A stretch of DNA of 64,000 bases from the NCBI GenBank assembly GCA_038321965.1, contig JBBQFL010000017.1, positions 15,634 to 79,633 of the forward strand, read 5' to 3'. Source of the DNA: UKL13-2 sp038321965 (GTDB taxonomy: Bacteria; Pseudomonadota; Gammaproteobacteria; Burkholderiales; Usitatibacteraceae). The notes under the pieces are model-generated. The model searched no databases and was not told the DNA's origin. It saw only the letters and a list, made by a program, of their open reading frames with translations. The position numbers were made by a program, and so were the translations under genes. The stretch's first letter is position 1, and each line of letters starts with the position of its first letter. This document shows positions 1 to 8,373 of the stretch, in pieces.

Positions 1-348
1 GCCCATGGCGCCCAGATCGGCCGCGATATTGATGGTATTGGCCACCAGCAGCAGCGAGACGATGAAATACAACAGCCATTTCGGATAGTGCTCGCGGATA
101 TTCGCGGCCAACCCATGACCGGTGACACGGCCGATGCGCGCGCTGACGATCTGGATGCCAATCATCAACGGCGTAGTGAAGAGCACACTCCAAAGCATAC
201 CGTAGCCATACTGCGCACCAGCTTGCGAATAGGTCGCGATGCCGGACGGGTCGTCATCTGCGGCACCGGTGATCAGGCCGGGGCCCAGCTTTTTTAGCAA
301 GGGAATGTTAGGCTGATGATCGTCGGGGTTTTGGTTTTCTTTGATCAT
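1..348 (-). CDS. NRAMP-family divalent metal transporter, N-terminal part
   Basis: The gene starts at the ATG at 346-348 and runs off the left edge, so only 116 residues are seen. It would be an inner-membrane, proton-coupled metal importer. The visible part has a short cytosolic tail, then LGPGLITGAADDDPSGIATYS (residues 21-41), the TM1 region that carries the metal-binding loop in this family. TM2 and TM3 follow. The loop reads DPSG where MntH-type proteins have DPGN, so metal choice may differ (inference). It lies downstream of copA on the same strand, with 211 bp between. The family call is firm; the substrate is not. Confidence 0.85.
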   Translation of the reverse strand, partial: MIKENQNPDDHQPNIPLLKKLGPGLITGAADDDPSGIATYSQAGAQYGYGMLWSVLFTTPLMIGIQIVSARIGRVTGHGLAANIREHYPKWLLYFIVSLLLVANTINIAADLGAMG

Positions 349-396
349 CGGGGTTATGACTAGTGAACCGGCACGAGGAAGTTTTGAGCCGGTTCC

Positions 397-453
397 CCTC
401 ACCCCGGCCCTCTGCTTCGCTTCAAGTGTTCCCTTGTCCCAGGTGAGAGGGTG
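397..453. repeat. CTCACCCC/GGGTGAG intergenic palindrome
   Basis: Between the transporter and copA. CCCCTCACCCCGGCCCTCT at the left pairs with GGTGAGAGGGTGAG at the right. This is the widespread CTCACCCC...GGGTGAG type of proteobacterial intergenic palindrome. No function is known. Confidence 0.5.
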
Positions 454-460
454 AGAAATG

Positions 461-488
461 CGGAACGATGAATAGCATCATTGTTCCG
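461..488. promoter_or_regulatory. 11-bp inverted repeat between copA and the NRAMP gene
   Basis: Arms CGGAACGATGA (461-471) and TCATTGTTCCG (478-488) match at 10 of 11 positions around a 6-nt spacer. It lies 113-140 bp upstream of the NRAMP start. It could be an operator for that gene or the 3' end of the copA transcript. No T-tract follows on either strand. Confidence 0.3.
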
Positions 489-559
489 GATCGATAGTAG
501 ATACGAGTATTGCACTCTAGTCTGACATTGTGCTGACTGCGACAGTTAACTTGGGGATA

Positions 560-2974
560 TTATTTCCCCGGCCGCCAACGTTTCAACAACAGCGCATTCG
601 ATACCACGCTCACGCTACTCAACGCCATCGCCGCACCTGCAATCATTGGGTTCAGCAGACCGAACGCGGCGGCGGGAATGCCAACGATGTTATAGACGAA
701 TGCCCAGAACAGGTTCTGGCGAATCTTGGCATAGGTGCGACGTGAAATGTCGATGGCGTCCGCGACCAGCGCGGGATCGCCCCGCATGAGCGTAATGCCC
801 GCGGCCTGCATGGCAACATCGGTGCCGGTGGACATGGCGATGCCGATATCGGCGGCAGCCAATGCCGGGGCGTCGTTGATGCCGTCGCCGACCATGGCGA
901 TGATTGTTTGTTTTTCTGGATGCGCTGGCGTTTCATGGCCATCCTTGTTCAAGGTTGAGGCACGGCTGCGCAGTTCGCCGATGATGCGCGCCTTGTCCCC
1001 TGGCAGTACCTCGGCGCGAACGTCATCTATGCCCAGTAGTTTTGCTACCGCATTTGCACTGCCGACATTGTCGCCACTGAGCATCACGCAACGCACGCCC
1101 AGCGCGTGCAACCGGTCAATGGCCGCCTTAGCGGTTGGCTTCACGCTATCGCCAAAGGCTAACAGACCAATCGCCTGCGGGACAGTCGCCACCTGGATCA
1201 ACCACGATACGGTACGTCCTTCGCTTTGCAGTCGCGCGCCCTCAGCCACCAGCAAAGGCGGCGGTTGCGCGATCAGCTCGCGCGCATAGCGGGTGCTGGC
1301 AATCACATACGCCTGGCCCTCGATAGTCCCGATCACACCTTTGCCCGCAATTGCCTTCACATCGGCGACTACCGGCACGGCGACGGACTCGGCAATCGCG
1401 GCATCATTTACTGCGCGTGCCAGCGGATGCTCACTACCGCGCTGTATTCCCGCTGCCAGGCGAAGCAGCCCTGCGCGGTCCCCATCGACGGCAACGGCAT
1501 CGGTCAGCGTTGGCTGGCCCATGGTCAGCGTGCCAGTTTTATCGAAGGCAACCACGTCGATGCGATGCGCGATTTCCAGCGCCAGTGCGTCCTTGATCAA
1601 AATCCCGTGCCGCGCCGCTACCCCCGTGCCGACCATGATTGCCGTTGGCGTGGCCAACCCAAGCGCGCACGGACAGGCGATCACCAGCACCGCAACAGCA
1701 TTGAGCAATCCGGTCTGCCAATTACCCGTGATGCCACCCCACATCAACAAGGTCAGCAACGCGCACACCAGCACCACTGGCACGAACACCGCGCTCACAC
1801 GGTCCACCAGCCGCTGTATCGGCGCTTTGCCGGCTTGTGCGGATTCGACGAGGCGCACAATTCGCGACAGCGTACTTTCCGCACCCACCGCCAGGGTCTT
1901 CACCAGTAGCAAACCTTCCCCATTCATGGCGCCACCGGTCACGCGTTCTCCCGCGCGTTTGGCTAGCGGCAGACTTTCGCCGGTGACCAGCGATTCATCG
2001 ACATGGCTTTCGCCTTCGATCACTTCACCATCCACCGCGATGCGCTCGCCTGGCTTCACCAGCACGATGTCGTTCACTTGTACGGTCGACAGCGGCACGT
2101 CGCTGTCCACGCCATCTTTTCGCAGCGTCGCACGCTCGGGCTTCAGGGCATTGAGCGCACGAATGGCGTCGGTCGTCTGACGTTTGGCGCGCACCTCCAG
2201 CCATTTGCCCAGCAATACCAGCGTGATGACCACCGCACTCGCCTCGAAATAAAGGTGGGGCATCGCGCCCGCTGGCGCGGTCAGCCATTGATAAACGCTC
2301 AAGCCGTAGGCCGCGCTGGTTCCCAGCGCCACCAGCAAATCCATATTGCCGGTCTTGGCCAGCAGGGCCTTCCAACCTGCAAGATAAAAACGCGCGCCGA
2401 GAATGAACTGCACCGGTGTTGCGAGCAACCACTGCAACCAGCCGGGCAGCATCCAGTGCACACCAAACGGCTCGACCAGCATCGGCAACAACAAGGGCAA
2501 GCTCATTAGCGTGGCAATGATGACGGGCAACGCCGGGTTGCTGAAAGGTGCCGGCTTGTCGAAGTTGGTTTCGATAGCGGCAGCTACAAAGCCTGCGCGC
2601 TTGACGGCATCGACCAGTACGTCTGTCGTCGTCGCACCGGTAGCGATTTGAATCGTGGCGCGCTCGGTCGCCAGATTGACGGTGGCTTTCAGTACACCTG
2701 GAACGCGGGCAAGCGCCTGTTCGACGCGGCCGACACACGAAGCGCAGGTCATGCCATTGATGGCTAGCGCAATGGTTTGTTCGCCCACGCCGTAGCCCGA
2801 TTTTTCAACGGCCTGAACGACGTTGGCGATATTGATCGGCGCGGCGGCGTAGAGCGTCGCGGTTTCGGTAGCGAGATTGACCGTGGCCGAGTCGATACCG
2901 GTCACCGCCTTCAGCGTCTTCTCGACACGCGCGACGCAGGACGCGCAGGTCATGCCGGTAATTTGAATATCCAT
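560..2974 (-). CDS. copA: Copper-translocating P1B-type ATPase
   Basis: An 804-residue inner-membrane pump that exports Cu(I) using ATP. Two N-terminal heavy-metal domains each carry GMTCASC (about residues 7-13 and 73-79). Next come the membrane helices, with the CPCALGLATP metal site near residue 433. The catalytic DKTGTLT is near 478, SEHPLA lies in the nucleotide domain, and GDGINDAPAL is near 698. The ATG at 2972-2974 puts HMA1 directly at the N-terminus. An in-frame start at 3007 adds 11 unlikely residues and has no ribosome site. The stop of the copZ-like gene is about 50 bp upstream, which suggests co-transcription as a copper-resistance pair. Confidence 0.95.
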   Translation of the reverse strand: MDIQITGMTCASCVARVEKTLKAVTGIDSATVNLATETATLYAAAPINIANVVQAVEKSGYGVGEQTIALAINGMTCASCVGRVEQALARVPGVLKATVNLATERATIQIATGATTTDVLVDAVKRAGFVAAAIETNFDKPAPFSNPALPVIIATLMSLPLLLPMLVEPFGVHWMLPGWLQWLLATPVQFILGARFYLAGWKALLAKTGNMDLLVALGTSAAYGLSVYQWLTAPAGAMPHLYFEASAVVITLVLLGKWLEVRAKRQTTDAIRALNALKPERATLRKDGVDSDVPLSTVQVNDIVLVKPGERIAVDGEVIEGESHVDESLVTGESLPLAKRAGERVTGGAMNGEGLLLVKTLAVGAESTLSRIVRLVESAQAGKAPIQRLVDRVSAVFVPVVLVCALLTLLMWGGITGNWQTGLLNAVAVLVIACPCALGLATPTAIMVGTGVAARHGILIKDALALEIAHRIDVVAFDKTGTLTMGQPTLTDAVAVDGDRAGLLRLAAGIQRGSEHPLARAVNDAAIAESVAVPVVADVKAIAGKGVIGTIEGQAYVIASTRYARELIAQPPPLLVAEGARLQSEGRTVSWLIQVATVPQAIGLLAFGDSVKPTAKAAIDRLHALGVRCVMLSGDNVGSANAVAKLLGIDDVRAEVLPGDKARIIGELRSRASTLNKDGHETPAHPEKQTIIAMVGDGINDAPALAAADIGIAMSTGTDVAMQAAGITLMRGDPALVADAIDISRRTYAKIRQNLFWAFVYNIVGIPAAAFGLLNPMIAGAAMALSSVSVVSNALLLKRWRPGK

Positions 2975-3021
2975 TTCGTTGCCTGCTCGCCTGCCGTGAG
3001 TCGGCATTTCGCGAAAGGCGA

Positions 3022-3219
3022 TTACGCGATTACTGGGTGGTAGCCCGCATCGGTAATGGCGGCGATGATTTTATCGCTGCTGGCGACGCTATTGATTTTC
3101 ACGCGTTTGCTGGCGACATCCGCGTTTATCGAGGCGTTAGCGTCCAGCCCTTTGACAACACGGGTGATGCTAGCGACGCAGCCGCCGCAGGTCATGTCAT
3201 TGACAGTGAGTTCGATCAT
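3022..3219 (-). CDS. copZ: CopZ-like heavy-metal-associated domain protein
   Basis: A 65-residue single HMA domain (ferredoxin-like fold). MTCGGC (residues 8-13) holds the two Cu(I)-binding cysteines. It is a cytosolic chaperone that would hand copper to the HMA domains of the adjacent CopA. The motif reads GGC rather than the usual A/H-SC, a common variant. It is first in a two-gene copper unit, with copA directly downstream. No clear CueR-type dyad could be picked out upstream by eye. Confidence 0.85.
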   Translation of the reverse strand: MIELTVNDMTCGGCVASITRVVKGLDANASINADVASKRVKINSVASSDKIIAAITDAGYHPVIA

Positions 3220-3365
3220 GTTGCACTCCCATGGTGTTCGTTATCGGTATTTGAATTACATGGGGACGAAATTACAAACTCCAATACCAGCGGTCTTCAC
3301 GGGTCAAAATGCCCGGAAAGGTGCGCCGGATGGCGCTCTATGTTTCCGGGAGAGACTGCCGCTCC

Positions 3366-3872
3366 TTAGAACTTCCCATTCAGCGCCAGCAGCGCAACGT
3401 TGAGCAGCGTCGCGAACGCCACCCAGGCCAGATAAGGAGCCAGTAGCCATGCCCCGGTCTTGTCCAGCGGATGAAATCGCTGGATCGTGGCGGCGATGGC
3501 GAACAACAACATGACGATAGCGACCAGACCACCGGCGAGCGACTGTGCGCCAAAAAACATCGGTGGCCATGCGGCATTGAACGCCAGCTGAACACAAAAC
3601 TGCCTTAGCGCCTGACGCCGCTCAATCGAGACCGGCAGACACCAGATGCGCCAAGCAGCCACACCCATCGCCGCATAAAGCGCGGTCCAAACCGGCGCGA
3701 ATACCCATGCAGGCGGATTGAACGCCGGTTTTTCCAGTGCCGCGTACCACGCACCGGGCTTAAACAACACGCCGATAACGATGCCGACCGCCAGACATAA
3801 ACCCACCCATGCAAACAATGCGGGCCAGCGGTTTGGGCGAAGAAACAGAGCGTGTTGATTCAACGCGTCCAT
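3366..3872 (-). CDS. tspO: TspO/MBR family tryptophan-rich sensory protein
   Basis: A 168-residue protein with five predicted membrane helices. It matches the TspO family through the WY-LEKPAFNPPAWVF stretch (about residues 42-58) followed by PVWTALYAAMG and AAWR. Family members bind porphyrins and affect tetrapyrrole and stress signalling; the role here is inferred. The ATG at 3870-3872 lies 8 bp after the stop of the AI-2E-type permease. An upstream TTG would add 14 atypical residues overlapping that gene, so I reject it. It is the last gene of a long minus-strand run. Confidence 0.9.
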   Translation of the reverse strand: MDALNQHALFLRPNRWPALFAWVGLCLAVGIVIGVLFKPGAWYAALEKPAFNPPAWVFAPVWTALYAAMGVAAWRIWCLPVSIERRQALRQFCVQLAFNAAWPPMFFGAQSLAGGLVAIVMLLFAIAATIQRFHPLDKTGAWLLAPYLAWVAFATLLNVALLALNGKF

Positions 3873-3880
3873 TTTAATTA

Positions 3881-5095
3881 TTAGCGTGCGAGAAATTCTG
3901 CCACGGCTTCCCAACCCGGCGTCTGGTCAGCGAATTTTTTTATGATGATCAACAGTGGGACAGCCAGCAGCATGCCACCGATGCCCCAGAGCCAACCCCA
4001 AAATAGCAGTGCGACAAACACCACCGTGTGATTGAGCGCCAGGCGCTTGCCCACCAGCATCGGGTTGATCAACTGACCTTCAACAAAGGTAACCGCCACA
4101 AAGCAGACAACGAGCAGGAATGCCTGACCGGTCGATTCCGTAAACGCCATCCCCGCCAGCAGCAGCAGCAGCGCGCTCGTCGCCGCACCGACATAGGGGA
4201 CGAAATTCAGCATGGCGACCAGGCCGCCCCAGAACCATGGCATGGGCAAGCCAAACGCCCAGGTCAACAGCGTGACGCCAAGTCCTAACACGATATTGAT
4301 CATGCTGACGCTGGCGAAGTAGGTTGCCACATCGCGCTGTACGGTACGCACCACTGTGACCGCCCGCACTTTGTCACGGAAAATCGGCAGCACTTTTACC
4401 AGCTTGGTGAGGAACAAGTCACCCGAGGAAAGCAGAAAGAAGGCCAGCACCATGGCGCTGATTGCGGACACGATAAAACCCTGCGCGGTTTGCAGCACGA
4501 TGCCAGCCAGGTTAAGCCCTTGTGCCGCGGTCTGCTTGGTCAAATCGGCTGCATCATGGGGCACGATCAGGCTGCCGAATCGAAAACTGCGTACCCAGCG
4601 AAGCAGTTCCGCCACCAAATTTTGTACTTGCAGCGGCAATTGAGACAGCATATCCCACGCCGGGATCACCAGGAGCTCAATCACGAGACCGAGCGAGCCC
4701 AGCATCGCCAGCATCACAATGGCTGCCGCAATCGGCTCGGCGATGTGAAGTTTGGTTAGCTTGTCGACCACCGGCGTGAGCACGACGGCCATGATGATGC
4801 CGAACAGAATCGGCAACAGGACAGCTCGGCCAAAATACAACGCTGTAATAACCATCAGCACAAACATGCCCACCATCGGCAAGGTGCCGCGGGAGCGCGG
4901 CTTAACGACAGCCACCTCTGCGACCTCGGTACCAGGCAGTACGAATGCGACGGGCGCTGCACCCACCGCCGCAACGCTGTTGCCCGCGCCTGAAGACTCT
5001 ACAGGCGGAAGCGTGGTCGAATCAGCGGCAATTGCGGAAGCAGTATTGCTCAGGTCATCGGCCGGCATCGAGGAGGCCCGCCAAGTCATCGGCAT
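3881..5095 (-). CDS. AI-2E/PerM-family permease
   Basis: A 404-residue inner-membrane protein of the AI-2E transporter (UPF0118/PerM) family. A polar N-terminal tail of about 75 residues precedes the helices. VPYVGA, INPMLVGKRLALN and the C-terminal WGIGGMLLAVPL are family signatures. Members have been linked to autoinducer-2 export or Na+/H+ antiport, so the substrate cannot be told from sequence. The ATG at 5093-5095 has a GGAAG-like site 8-9 nt upstream and overlaps the 3' end of the ferritin-like gene by 41 bp. ATG 5068 is an alternative with no ribosome site. Confidence 0.85.
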   Translation of the reverse strand: MPMTWRASSMPADDLSNTASAIAADSTTLPPVESSGAGNSVAAVGAAPVAFVLPGTEVAEVAVVKPRSRGTLPMVGMFVLMVITALYFGRAVLLPILFGIIMAVVLTPVVDKLTKLHIAEPIAAAIVMLAMLGSLGLVIELLVIPAWDMLSQLPLQVQNLVAELLRWVRSFRFGSLIVPHDAADLTKQTAAQGLNLAGIVLQTAQGFIVSAISAMVLAFFLLSSGDLFLTKLVKVLPIFRDKVRAVTVVRTVQRDVATYFASVSMINIVLGLGVTLLTWAFGLPMPWFWGGLVAMLNFVPYVGAATSALLLLLAGMAFTESTGQAFLLVVCFVAVTFVEGQLINPMLVGKRLALNHTVVFVALLFWGWLWGIGGMLLAVPLLIIIKKFADQTPGWEAVAEFLAR

Positions 5096-5621
5096 GCTCT
5101 TCTTCCACCGATAAAATCCATTCCAGCATTCTGCGTGTAGTGGTGTCGTCGTTGCCGATTACTTCGATCATCTCGCGGTAGCTGTCGATGGCGATGCGTT
5201 CGGCGACCAGATTTTCTTTGACCATATCGGCCAGATTCTTGCCAGGCACATATTCGGCGTGACTGCGCGAAGTCAGCGTGTCCGGCGAAAAGTCCGGTTC
5301 ACCACCAAGCTCTACAATGCGCTTGGCGATGGCGTCGGCGTGCTCCTCCTCCTGCGTCGCGTGCTCCAGAAATTCGGCGGCAACCCCTTCAGCATGTACA
5401 CCGGTCGCCATGAAATAGTGGCGCTTATACCGCAGTACGCAAACGATCTCGGTGGCTAGCGCTTCATTGAGCAGCTTGACGACCTGATCGCGATTTGCCG
5501 CGTAACCGGCGGTCAAGGCGCCCTCTTCGATCTTGCGGCGGGCGTTGGCACGTAGCGTTGCCTTGCTACTCATTTTGAACCCGGCTTTCGTTTCGCTTTT
5601 TTTGGTGGCTACGGCGGTCAT
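5055..5621 (-). CDS. Ferritin-like / bacterioferritin-type diiron protein
   Basis: A 188-residue four-helix protein. Likely diiron ligands are Glu58 (ATEIVCVLRY), the EEEHA group at 91-95, Glu141 (VAERIAIDSY) and EEEHAD at 173-178. This is the ExnExxH pattern of bacterioferritin-type proteins. It should oxidise and store iron or protect against peroxide in the cytosol. The N-terminal 30 residues are Lys/Arg-rich, as in DNA-associated relatives. No heme-ligand Met is evident. It overlaps the downstream permease, and its start follows yqjK by 37 bp, so it may belong to the stress operon. Confidence 0.85.
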   Translation of the reverse strand: MTAVATKKSETKAGFKMSSKATLRANARRKIEEGALTAGYAANRDQVVKLLNEALATEIVCVLRYKRHYFMATGVHAEGVAAEFLEHATQEEEHADAIAKRIVELGGEPDFSPDTLTSRSHAEYVPGKNLADMVKENLVAERIAIDSYREMIEVIGNDDTTTRRMLEWILSVEEEHADDLAGLLDAGR

Positions 5622-5658
5622 GGCTTTTTCCCTTGTCGGTGTTTGTTTGTTTCAGTAA

Positions 5659-5979
5659 TTACAAAATCGCGCTTACACGGCGCATGGTACGCATGGCTGA
5701 AAGAACACTTATCGCGAGCGTGATAAGCCGTCGTCCGCGCCCGCTATTTGATGCGGCATTGAAGCTCCAGACCACGCCTGCAGCAACGGCTGCAGCTTTC
5801 AACAATTTCCAGGTGCCCTGAATGACAAGCGCGGTTTTTTCCGTTGCACGCACATCGTTGGCGAGATGCTGAAAGACAACTGCTGTTTCTTCGCGGGCAA
5901 CATGGATTCGACCCAGCAGCAATGTACGGCGGCTCTCAAGCGACAGGTGTGACCCGCCACTGTTTGCGATCGCGATCAC
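5659..5979 (-). CDS. yqjK: YqjK-like protein
   Basis: A 106-residue basic protein with one hydrophobic segment (about residues 60-75) and an Arg-rich end. It is assigned to the YqjK-like family mainly from its place after yqjD and yqjE homologues, the same order as in E. coli. It starts at GTG 5977-5979, whose last bases overlap the TGA of yqjE (GTGA), so translation is probably coupled. Function is unknown. Similarity is weak on sequence alone; the operon order carries the call. Confidence 0.65.
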   Translation of the reverse strand: MIAIANSGGSHLSLESRRTLLLGRIHVAREETAVVFQHLANDVRATEKTALVIQGTWKLLKAAAVAAGVVWSFNAASNSGRGRRLITLAISVLSAMRTMRRVSAIL

Positions 5980-6395
5980 GATGCGGTTGCCTGTGGCGCC
6001 AGTGCCTGGGCATCCTGTCTGAGTTCAGCGGCGCTATTTACAAACAGCGTGGAAGTTTGTTGCAACTGTGTGGACAGATATAAACCACCGCCTACCGTGC
6101 ATGCGCTGAACAAGCCGAGCAGCCACATCGCTGCCGTAACGCGATACGGTGTATCCCAATAGATTGCCAGCACTAAAATAGCCATCATCACCAAACTCAC
6201 GATCAGCAATGCACTGACAAGTGCTGCGCTCATGGCGAGTTTGACGAGGCGGGCTTTTTCTTCCTGCACTTCGATCGACAGCAACTCCACCCGCATCGCC
6301 GCATGGCCGAGCAGGGATGCGCCCAACTGGCGTATGTGCGTCAGGAACCCTTCGGCTCCCGACGCAGGTACGGCCCCGGACATGTCCGGCTGCAT
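5976..6395 (-). CDS. yqjE: YqjE-type phage-holin superfamily membrane protein (DUF1469)
   Basis: A 139-residue protein. An amphipathic N-terminal region is followed by two membrane helices (about residues 55-80 and 85-108) and a C-terminal helix. This is the Phage_holin_3_6/DUF1469 layout of YqjE; despite the name it is a resident envelope protein. The ATG at 6393-6395 lies 2 bp after the yqjD stop, with AAGG about 8 nt upstream. It sits between yqjD and yqjK and overlaps the latter, in a tightly coupled unit. Confidence 0.85.
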   Translation of the reverse strand: MQPDMSGAVPASGAEGFLTHIRQLGASLLGHAAMRVELLSIEVQEEKARLVKLAMSAALVSALLIVSLVMMAILVLAIYWDTPYRVTAAMWLLGLFSACTVGGGLYLSTQLQQTSTLFVNSAAELRQDAQALAPQATAS

Positions 6396-6397
6396 GT

Positions 6398-6775
6398 TCA
6401 ACCTTCGCGGCGATTCATGATGAGCATGCCGACCACGAGGCCGACACCACCAGCTACCGCGACTGCAGTCCACGGATTGCCGTGTACATAGTCATCGGTT
6501 GCGGCGGCTGCTTGTTTGGCCTGCTTGACGGTGGCATCCTGAAGTTCGCCATAGCGTGCCTTTGCGACTTCAAGCTGCTGCTTGAATTTGTCACGGGCCG
6601 CTGCCAGCGCCTGATCCCCGCCAGCGGTGGCGCTTTTGAAAAGGTTCTCGCCTTCAGCCAGCAGCGACTTAAAGTCGCTGATGACCTGATCTTTGGATTC
6701 AACCAAGTGCTGGGCTTTTTCGCTGACGCGGTCGAGCGTGTCGTTGGTGGATGCTTTGAATTGCGTGGTGTTCAT
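6398..6775 (-). CDS. yqjD: DUF883 family protein (ElaB/YqjD)
   Basis: A 125-residue helical protein with a C-terminal membrane anchor (GGVGLVVGMLIM) ending in NRREG. This is the ElaB/YqjD pattern: a coiled-coil cytosolic arm (about residues 10-90), then the short NPWTAVAVAGG entry to the anchor. E. coli YqjD is an RpoS-controlled, membrane-tethered ribosome-binding protein; a similar role is inferred. AAGGAG lies 7 nt before the ATG. The gene starts 28 bp after DUF1328, so both probably share the promoter-like element at 7080-7111. Confidence 0.9.
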   Translation of the reverse strand: MNTTQFKASTNDTLDRVSEKAQHLVESKDQVISDFKSLLAEGENLFKSATAGGDQALAAARDKFKQQLEVAKARYGELQDATVKQAKQAAAATDDYVHGNPWTAVAVAGGVGLVVGMLIMNRREG

Positions 6776-6803
6776 GTCGAGCTCCTTCTTGGGTGGATGA
6801 AAA

Positions 6804-6971
6804 CTAATTCTTGCGGCGGATGAGTCCAGACACCAGGCTCACCAGAAACAAAACCAGGAAAATGTAGAACAAAACTTGGGCAATACTGGATGCACCAGCG
6901 GCAACGCCCCCGAAACCTAGCAGTGCGGCGACAATGGCAATGATGAAAAATACTGCGGCGTAATAGAGCAT
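6804..6971 (-). CDS. DUF1328 small membrane protein
   Basis: A 55-residue protein with two hydrophobic helices. It starts MLYYAAVFFIIAIVAALLG and ends in RRKN, which matches the DUF1328/YtjA family closely. The family is linked to envelope stress, but the biochemical role is unknown. GGAG lies 9 nt upstream of the ATG at 6969-6971. It is the first gene of the yqjD/E/K run, and a bipartite promoter-like element lies 109 bp upstream. Confidence 0.9.
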   Translation of the reverse strand: MLYYAAVFFIIAIVAALLGFGGVAAGASSIAQVLFYIFLVLFLVSLVSGLIRRKN

Positions 6972-7079
6972 GATGGGTCTCCGTGCGTTACTTCAATAAA
7001 GGCGGGCTGACGACGCCGGGAAGCTATCCAACGCATCGTCCTGCCACGTTCAAAGATTAACCACACGACGTTGCCAGCC

Positions 7080-7111
7080 GCATCGGACGACGGGCTTACA
7101 CTTTGTAGGAC
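7080..7111 (-). promoter_or_regulatory. Bipartite stress element, copy 1
   Basis: On the minus strand it reads GTCCTAC (7111-7105), 16 nt, then GTCCGATGC (7088-7080). The element ends 109 bp before the DUF1328 start. Four further copies precede other small stress genes (9776-9806, 15752-15782, 36500-36531, 38267-38298). It could be an alternative-sigma promoter or an activator site. Confidence 0.6.
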
Positions 7112-7255
7112 GGACGCCGATTTGGCAAATCATCGGCTTCGGAATTAGCGGGGTGAAATGTCTTTATCAAGTTTGACCTAGACCGGGGGTCGCCATCAGC
7201 AGGCGAAAAAAATCCCGCCTGGCGGGACCGTTGATGGATCAGACAATCACTGCGC

Positions 7256-7651
7256 TCAACGTACGCGCAATGCCTGTAACGTCGAGCGTACACTGTCATA
7301 TTCGGCCGACTTGTCATAAAAATAATCGGCGCCCAATTGCATAGCGCGTTTCCTGATTTCCGGAAAGGGGTGATTGGTAAAAACAATAATCTTGGGTTGC
7401 TTGTCGAATTTGGCCGCGCGCAGTTTTTCGATCACGGCCATGCCGCTGCCTTCGCGCAATTTCAGATCGACAATGACCGCGTCGACCGGATCAGCAATGA
7501 TTGCCGCCACTGATTCCGCCTCGTTATCTGCATAACCGACGATTTCCACCTCACCAGGCTCATTCAGGAAATCAAGCAGCAGGTCACGCACATGCGGGGA
7601 ATCCTCTACCAGGAAGACCCTTAATGCCGGGAGGGCTGATATATCGCCCAT
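7256..7651 (-). CDS. Stand-alone response-regulator receiver
   Basis: A 131-residue single receiver domain without an output domain. Acidic residues Glu16 and Asp17, phospho-acceptor Asp62 (VDLKL), Thr92 and Lys114 (YDKSAE) are all in place, so it should be phosphorylatable. It would act through protein contacts, as CheY or phosphorelay proteins do. No kinase is adjacent. A NarL-type regulator lies 83 bp upstream on the same strand, so the two could share an input. Confidence 0.85.
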   Translation of the reverse strand: MGDISALPALRVFLVEDSPHVRDLLLDFLNEPGEVEIVGYADNEAESVAAIIADPVDAVIVDLKLREGSGMAVIEKLRAAKFDKQPKIIVFTNHPFPEIRKRAMQLGADYFYDKSAEYDSVRSTLQALRVR

Positions 7652-7734
7652 CAGCGCTTACCCCTGCGATTTGTTATGTGCCATAGACTTGTCTGCAGCT
7701 GTTTCGATTCTCACCGGATGCAAGTACATTTTGC

Positions 7735-8373
7735 CTACTGGATGATGCCGTTTTTGATTGCGTAATACGTCAGGTTCGCATTGCTATGCATACCCATCTT
7801 CTCCAGCACCCGCGTTCGATAGGTGCTGATGGTTTTCACACTGAGAAACAACTCATTGGCAACCTCGGAGACGCTTTGGCCTCCAGATAACTTGCAGAAT
7901 ATCTGAAACTCACGCTGCGACAGTGCGCTATGTAGCGGCGCAGTGGTGGCATCGGGTGTTTCGGCGAGTAACTCCGCCACTTCGCTGCTAATATATTTGC
8001 GCCCCTTGCGTACGGTACGCAGCGCGGTGACGACCTTGTCCGGTGCAGACTCCTTGGTCAGGTACCCTGATGCGCCCGCGCGCAACATGTTCACTGCATA
8101 TTGTTCTTCCGGAAACATGGAAAGAATCAGCACGGCCATTTCCGGCTTCAGCGATTTCATGCGTTTTAGCACATCGATGCCACTCTGCTTGGGCATGGAG
8201 AGATCGAGCAGTGTTACGTCGATCTCCTGTTCGCGTACGGCTTTCAGGGCATCTTCGCCATTGCTGGCTTCGGCAACAATTTCAAATTCACCAGTCTCTT
8301 CCAGCAAGCCACGCAGGCCAGCGCGGAACAGAGCGTGGTCATCAGCGATCATTACTTTGGTTTTGTCGAGCAT
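7735..8373 (-). CDS. NarL/FixJ-family response regulator
   Basis: A 212-residue two-domain regulator. The receiver has Asp11/Asp12, phospho-acceptor Asp57 (LLDLSMP) and Lys107 (LTKES). The LuxR-type HTH begins near residue 148 (LSQREFQIF) and includes SVKTISTYRTRVLEKM. I chose the ATG at 8371-8373 because the receiver starts there; AGGAG lies 12 nt upstream. No kinase is adjacent. The orphan CHASE3/HisKA_3 kinase at 36834 belongs to the partner class of NarL regulators. GTAGGAC at 8478-8484 lies in its upstream region. Confidence 0.9.
   Translation of the reverse strand: MLDKTKVMIADDHALFRAGLRGLLEETGEFEIVAEASNGEDALKAVREQEIDVTLLDLSMPKQSGIDVLKRMKSLKPEMAVLILSMFPEEQYAVNMLRAGASGYLTKESAPDKVVTALRTVRKGRKYISSEVAELLAETPDATTAPLHSALSQREFQIFCKLSGGQSVSEVANELFLSVKTISTYRTRVLEKMGMHSNANLTYYAIKNGIIQ

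Noticed and set aside
349..559. yybP-ykoY manganese riboswitch before the NRAMP gene
   Set aside because: The conserved loop motifs are not present; only generic palindromes are seen.
1293..2180. Plus-strand frame of 295 codons opposite copA
   Set aside because: Ser/Thr/Pro-rich translation of the complement of a certain ATPase gene; no ribosome site.
3271..3351. Possible eighth copy of the palindromic repeat upstream of tspO
   Set aside because: AAACTCCAATACC and ATGTTTCC are at the right distance, but arms pair poorly and the inner hairpin is missing.
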